Part shown: in pieces, positions 60,483 through 64,000 of the stretch | Layout: every line of letters begins with the position of its first letter | Numbering within the stretch: position 1 is the first letter of the stretch | Assembly (NCBI GenBank): GCA_913056185.1 | Contig: CAJXLV010000005.1 | Span: 61,124 to 125,123 of the forward strand | Direction of reading: 5' to 3' | From: an uncultured Bacteroidota bacterium | Lineage (GTDB): Bacteria; Bacteroidota; Rhodothermia; Rhodothermales; Salinibacteraceae | Length of the DNA stretch: 64,000 bases | Translations under genes and position numbers: made by a program | Notes under the pieces: generated by a model | Databases searched by the model: none | The model's input: the letters and a program-made list of their open reading frames with translations, nothing else | What the model was told of the DNA's origin: nothing

Positions 60483-61114
60483 ATGACCCAGCCCGAGTAC
60501 ATCGCCGCCCTGCTCTCCATCATCGTCGGTCTCGGACTAACAGATCTGGCCCAAAGTCTTCGGGAGCTGGTCCGTCCCCGACGACGGGTGAACTGGCACT
60601 GGCTTCCCCTCCTCTGGGCCGCCACCGCGTTTCTCCTTGCCGTTCAGATTTGGTGGAACTCGTTCTCGTTTCTCACGGGAGCCCCCCGGCGTTTTTCATT
60701 GCGTATCTCTTGACGTTTCTGCTCCTGTACTTGGCCTGCGCATTCGCACTGCCGGATCCAGAGTGGGAAAAGTCCCGCACGGCGACAACCGTCGGGGAGG
60801 GCTCCGTCAAGACGTCCGCCACCCAGGCCCCGCTGGACTTAGAGGCGTTTTACTTCTCGGCCTCGCACCGGCGTTGGTTTTTCGGGGTATTTATTGCCTT
60901 CATCGTCATGAGTCAGGTCGGAAGTCAGACGGCCCGCGCACTCAGCGAAGGCTTCGGGGTGAACGAGCAGGAGTTTTTCACAAACGGCGTAGCGATCGCA
61001 TTTATCGGGACGCTCCTCGTGACCGATCGGTGGTGGGTTCACGTCTGCATTTCGGTGCCCTACTTTCTGGCAGTTGGCTGGACCACAACCAACAGCATTT
61101 TGGGATTCTTGTAG
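60483..61114 (+). pseudogene. Membrane protein of unknown function, frameshifted at a C6 run
   Basis: Frame 1 (60483-60713) gives MTQPEYIAALLSIIVGLGLTDLAQSLRELVRP ... LLWAATAFLLAVQIWWNSFSFLTGAP, the start of a known uncharacterised membrane family, and then ends in nonsense. The rest of the protein continues in another frame from about 60690 (FFIAYLLTFLLLYLACAFALPDPEWE ... WWVHVCISVPYFLAVGWTTTNSILGFL). The join is at CCCCCC (60682-60687); one added C restores a single protein of about 210 residues with six or so helices. It may be a real mutation, slippage-based switching, programmed frameshifting or a sequencing error. Confidence 0.75.
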
Positions 61115-61159
61115 GGGCACGCCATCGTCGCTTCTCCGGCCTCAGGGCCCAGGGACGAA

Positions 61160-63817
61160 TCACGCCGACTCGGCGGCAAGCACGGCTTCGGCCGCGGGGG
61201 AACGCAGGTTGTACTGGTTGCTCATGCTCGCCCCGTAGGCCCCCACCGTGGCCACGAGCAGCGTGTCGCCCGGCTCGGTGGGCGGCAGGCGGCGGTCGTG
61301 GCCCAGCACGTCGCCGGTTTCGCAGATGGGCCCCACCACATCGGCAGTCATCGTCGGCGCGTCGTCGAGGCGGCTCAGGTTGACAATGTTGTGGTGGGCG
61401 CCGTAGAGGGCGGGGCGGAGGAGGCTGTTCATGCCGGTGTTGAGGCCCACGTAGCGGACGTCCCCCTTCGTTTTGGTCTGCGTCACGCGGGCCAGGAGCA
61501 CCCCGGCCTCTGCCACCAGGTACCGACCCGGCTCCATCCAGAGCTCGTACTGCGGGTGCTGCGCGGCGGCGTCGCCAAGGGCCGTCTCGATGGCACGCAG
61601 GTCGAGCGTGCGCGCCCCCGATGGACCGCCAACGGCCAGGCCGCCTCCAACATTGATCGCGTGAACCTCCGGGAAGTCGGCCGCAAGACGGGCCAGGACG
61701 TGCAACAGATCAGCCCACGTCTGCTCTTCTTCGACCCCGCTCCCCACGTGCGCGTGCAGTCCCACGACCGTCGCCCCAGCGCGCTCCACCGCCGTCTGCA
61801 GTCGGTCCAGCCGGGCAGGCACCACGCCGAACTTGGACTCTGCGCCGGCCGTTCGCACCTTTTCATGGTGCCCGTGCCCCTCGCCCGGGTCCACGCGGAC
61901 GAAGATCTCCTCGCCGCCGAAAAGGTCCGGATGGGCGGCCAGGGGTTGCTCATTGTCGACGGTAACGTGGACGCCGTGCTCGAAGGCCTCGGCGTACTCG
62001 TGGGGCGCGGCAAAGTTGGGCTGGAACAGGACGCGGTCGGGATCGAGGGCCGGAAGGGCCTCAAAGACGCGCCGGACTTCCCCGAGTGAGACGCACTCGA
62101 AGCCGATGCCGTACCGCGCCAGGAGCCGAAGCACTTCGGGGTGCGGGTTGGCCTTCACTGCGTAGAAGGCCCGGTCGACGGGGTCGAGCGCGCGGATCTC
62201 TCGGCTTCGCTCCCGAATGGTCGGCGCATTGTAGACGTAGCGGGGGGCTTCCGCGTCGGCGAGGGCAAGGAGCGCATCCTGGCGGGCGTGCCACCACGGC
62301 GTCCTGGCTGAGCTGGCTTCCGTGACAGGCGCCCCCTTTGCCTGCGGGGGGGCGGCCTGTGCGGGGGCCAGGGCATCCCAGCGCGGCCCAAAGGCCTCGC
62401 CCCGCACCTGCCCCCCAAAAAACTGGGCGTGCAGTTCGCGCACGAGGCCGGGCGCCTGCTCCTCCTCCACCACAAAACTCATGTTGAGGTCGCTGGCGGC
62501 CTGCGTGACCAGGTGCACCGTTTGCTCCTCGAACACTTCCAGGGCGGGCCCCAGCTCGCCCAGGAGCGACCGCAGGCGCCGTCCTACCAGGCTCACGATG
62601 GCGCACGAGCGAATCAGCTCCGCGTCGCAGTAGCGGCGCAAGCCCTGCAGCAGGCGGTCGAGCACGGCCGGGTCGAGGGCGTTGGCCATGGGGTCGAGCG
62701 TCACCGTTACGTTCGCCTCCGAGGTGGCCACGAGGTCGACCGACAGCCCGTGGTGCTTAAACACCTGAAAGACATCGGCCAGGAAGCCCACCTCCTGCCA
62801 CATGCCAAGCGTGTCCATGCGAACGGCCGTGATGCCGGTCTTGGCCGAGATGGCCTTCACCTGAGGACTCGTGTCCCCGTGCGGGGCAGCGGCGACCGTC
62901 GTTCCCTCCAGCGAGGGATCGTCGGTGGAGCGGACATAGAGAGGGATGGCGTGGTCGCGCACGGGATCGAGGCAGCGCGGGTGCAGCACGCGCCCCCCCA
63001 TCGTGGCCAGCTCCTGGGCCTCGTCGTAGCCGAGGCGGCGCAGCAGCCGGGCCGAAGAAACCGTGCGGGGATCGGCGGTAAAAAGCCCGGGCACGTCCGT
63101 CCAGACCTCGAGGCGGTCCGCCTCCAGCTTTGCCGCGAAGTGAGCGGCAGAGGTGTCCGAGCCGCCACGGCCCAGCAGCACCGTTTCGCCGAGGGCATTG
63201 CTCGCGATGAAGCCCTGCGTGAGGCACACCGCCTCGGGGGCGTCGGCGAGATGGGCCTGCAGGCCTCGGTCCGGCGGGGCTGTACAGGTGGCCGCGAGGT
63301 ACTGGCGGCGGGGAGGCGCGTGCGGAACCTCGGTGGCGCGCAAAAACTGGCGGGCATCGAGCCACTGAACCGGCACGCCCCGTTCCGAGAGCGCTGCGGC
63401 GCCGAGGCGGCTCGAAAGCAGCTCACCGGCCGACAGAATGGCCGCCTGCTGGGCCGGCGTGGGGCCGTCCTCACCTGCGGTGCTCTCCCGAACCTGTTGC
63501 GCCAGCCGCTCGAACGGAGCCCCCAGCACCTCGTCGGCCGAGACGCCGAGCGCATTGGCCAAGGCCCAGTGACGATCGTGGAGGGCTTGCAGCGTGGCGT
63601 CCCGGTGAGAGGCAGGCGGCGGCTCCCCCGCAGATGCCCCACAGAGTGCCTCCAACTGGTCCGATACGCCCGCCAGCGCCGAGCACACGAGGAAGGGACG
63701 CCGCCCCGCCGCCCGATGCTCGGCCACCACCTCAGCGATGGTGGCCCAGTCGGCTGCGCTCGAGACGCTGGTGCCGCCGAACTTGGCGACGACCCAGGAC
63801 GTGGGCGATGAAGGCAT
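61160..63817 (-). CDS. Bifunctional aspartate kinase / diaminopimelate decarboxylase
   Basis: An 885-residue fusion of the first and last enzymes of the lysine pathway. Aspartokinase is at about 8-300 (VVAKFGGTSVSS, GRGGSDTSAAHFAAKLEADRLEVWTDVPGLFTADPR), ACT regulatory domains at about 320-470 (ISAKTGITAVRMDTLGM, VSLVGRRLRSLLGELGPALEVFE) and a PLP-dependent diaminopimelate decarboxylase at about 505-885. The pyridoxal lysine is Lys555 in FYAVKANPHPE, with HAHVGSG, GGGLAVGG, PICETGDVLG and GAYGASMSNQYN. Lysine probably inhibits through the ACT part. The same fusion is known in a few other bacteria. It appears complete, with no frameshift. Confidence 0.96.
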   Translation of the reverse strand: MPSSPTSWVVAKFGGTSVSSAADWATIAEVVAEHRAAGRRPFLVCSALAGVSDQLEALCGASAGEPPPASHRDATLQALHDRHWALANALGVSADEVLGAPFERLAQQVRESTAGEDGPTPAQQAAILSAGELLSSRLGAAALSERGVPVQWLDARQFLRATEVPHAPPRRQYLAATCTAPPDRGLQAHLADAPEAVCLTQGFIASNALGETVLLGRGGSDTSAAHFAAKLEADRLEVWTDVPGLFTADPRTVSSARLLRRLGYDEAQELATMGGRVLHPRCLDPVRDHAIPLYVRSTDDPSLEGTTVAAAPHGDTSPQVKAISAKTGITAVRMDTLGMWQEVGFLADVFQVFKHHGLSVDLVATSEANVTVTLDPMANALDPAVLDRLLQGLRRYCDAELIRSCAIVSLVGRRLRSLLGELGPALEVFEEQTVHLVTQAASDLNMSFVVEEEQAPGLVRELHAQFFGGQVRGEAFGPRWDALAPAQAAPPQAKGAPVTEASSARTPWWHARQDALLALADAEAPRYVYNAPTIRERSREIRALDPVDRAFYAVKANPHPEVLRLLARYGIGFECVSLGEVRRVFEALPALDPDRVLFQPNFAAPHEYAEAFEHGVHVTVDNEQPLAAHPDLFGGEEIFVRVDPGEGHGHHEKVRTAGAESKFGVVPARLDRLQTAVERAGATVVGLHAHVGSGVEEEQTWADLLHVLARLAADFPEVHAINVGGGLAVGGPSGARTLDLRAIETALGDAAAQHPQYELWMEPGRYLVAEAGVLLARVTQTKTKGDVRYVGLNTGMNSLLRPALYGAHHNIVNLSRLDDAPTMTADVVGPICETGDVLGHDRRLPPTEPGDTLLVATVGAYGASMSNQYNLRSPAAEAVLAAESA

Positions 63818-63962
63818 TCGTGATCACTGCATTTGCCGAAAGCAACGCGCACCGTCCCGACCGCCATCGAGATGCGCCCCGAACAAACAGGAGGCGCCTC
63901 CCGAGCGCCCGACAACGGACCGTTTACAGTATTGAGTAGAGCACGAGAAGAGCGATAAAGCG

Positions 63963-63979
63963 CGCCCCTTCACGGGGCG
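63963..63979. terminator. Possible hairpin near the right edge
   Basis: CGCCCC, loop TTCAC, GGGGCG makes a 6-bp GC stem upstream of the lysine-pathway fusion gene. No T-run follows on the plus strand in the remaining bases; it could belong to a gene beyond the edge. Confidence 0.3.
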
Positions 63980-64000
63980 TGATACATGGACTCTTCTCGT

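Noticed and set aside
59767-60625. Several ORFs in the 59.8-60.6 kb gap
   Set aside because: All are arginine/proline/serine-rich, overlap one another on both strands and show no motif.

Overview
The window is a GC-rich, densely coded bacterial chromosome segment. It most resembles a Salinibacter-type member of the Rhodothermia (Bacteroidota); this is inferred from gene content, not from a database match. Supporting signs are a SusC-type receptor start, promoters of the Bacteroidota form (TTG, about 20 bases, TAnnTTTG), a PorP/SprF-like barrel beside a protein with a gliding/T9SS type-B-like C-terminus, a fused aspartokinase/diaminopimelate decarboxylase, a ba3-type oxidase, acidic proteins, and a decayed IS200/IS605 element. 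No rRNA, tRNA or CRISPR array was found.

Left edge (1-3.3 kb): a carbohydrate locus. The first 33 codons of a susC gene run off the left end, next to a LacI regulator and a divergent sodium/solute symporter. Three near-palindromic LacI-type operators sit at their promoters. Then (3.4-9.2 kb) come an unusual GIY-YIG/T5orf172 protein fused to an FtsK-like 4TM membrane domain, a large zinc metalloprotease lipoprotein and nicotinate phosphoribosyltransferase. At 9.4-13.5 kb are two histidine kinases and a NarL-type response regulator. At 14.4-17.7 kb is a Tricorn-like protease.

At 18.0-21.9 kb is an Mla/MCE lipid transport operon (STAS-permease, ATPase, MCE protein, auxiliary lipoprotein), facing a Pcs-like phospholipid synthase. 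Next are der, a four-helix-bundle protein, an EcsC protein, an internally deleted TnpB, uppP and a copper-type P1B ATPase.

The most interesting block is 30.0-42.3 kb: nine consecutive minus-strand genes, read from 42,276 downward. They are a TPR lipoprotein, a 1161-residue repeat protein with a type-B-like C-terminus, a PorP/SprF-like barrel, an ExbB with C-terminal Ig domains, two ExbD proteins, a TonB-like protein, a second TPR lipoprotein and an unknown exported protein. It reads as a self-contained, proton-driven outer-envelope machine linked to a surface protein.

The rest holds a zinc ribbon protein, a metallophosphoesterase, a TPP riboswitch with tenA, the ba3 oxidase genes, a protease/propeller/barrel protein, a membrane dipeptidase, a TonB-dependent receptor, an RqcH/NFACT protein, a 2-oxoglutarate dioxygenase, an AIM24 protein, a frameshifted membrane gene and the lysine-pathway fusion. 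The ORF track translates GTG starts as M; several starts here are GTG. Starts were chosen by signal peptide, family length and neighbour overlap, because Shine-Dalgarno sequences are mostly absent.
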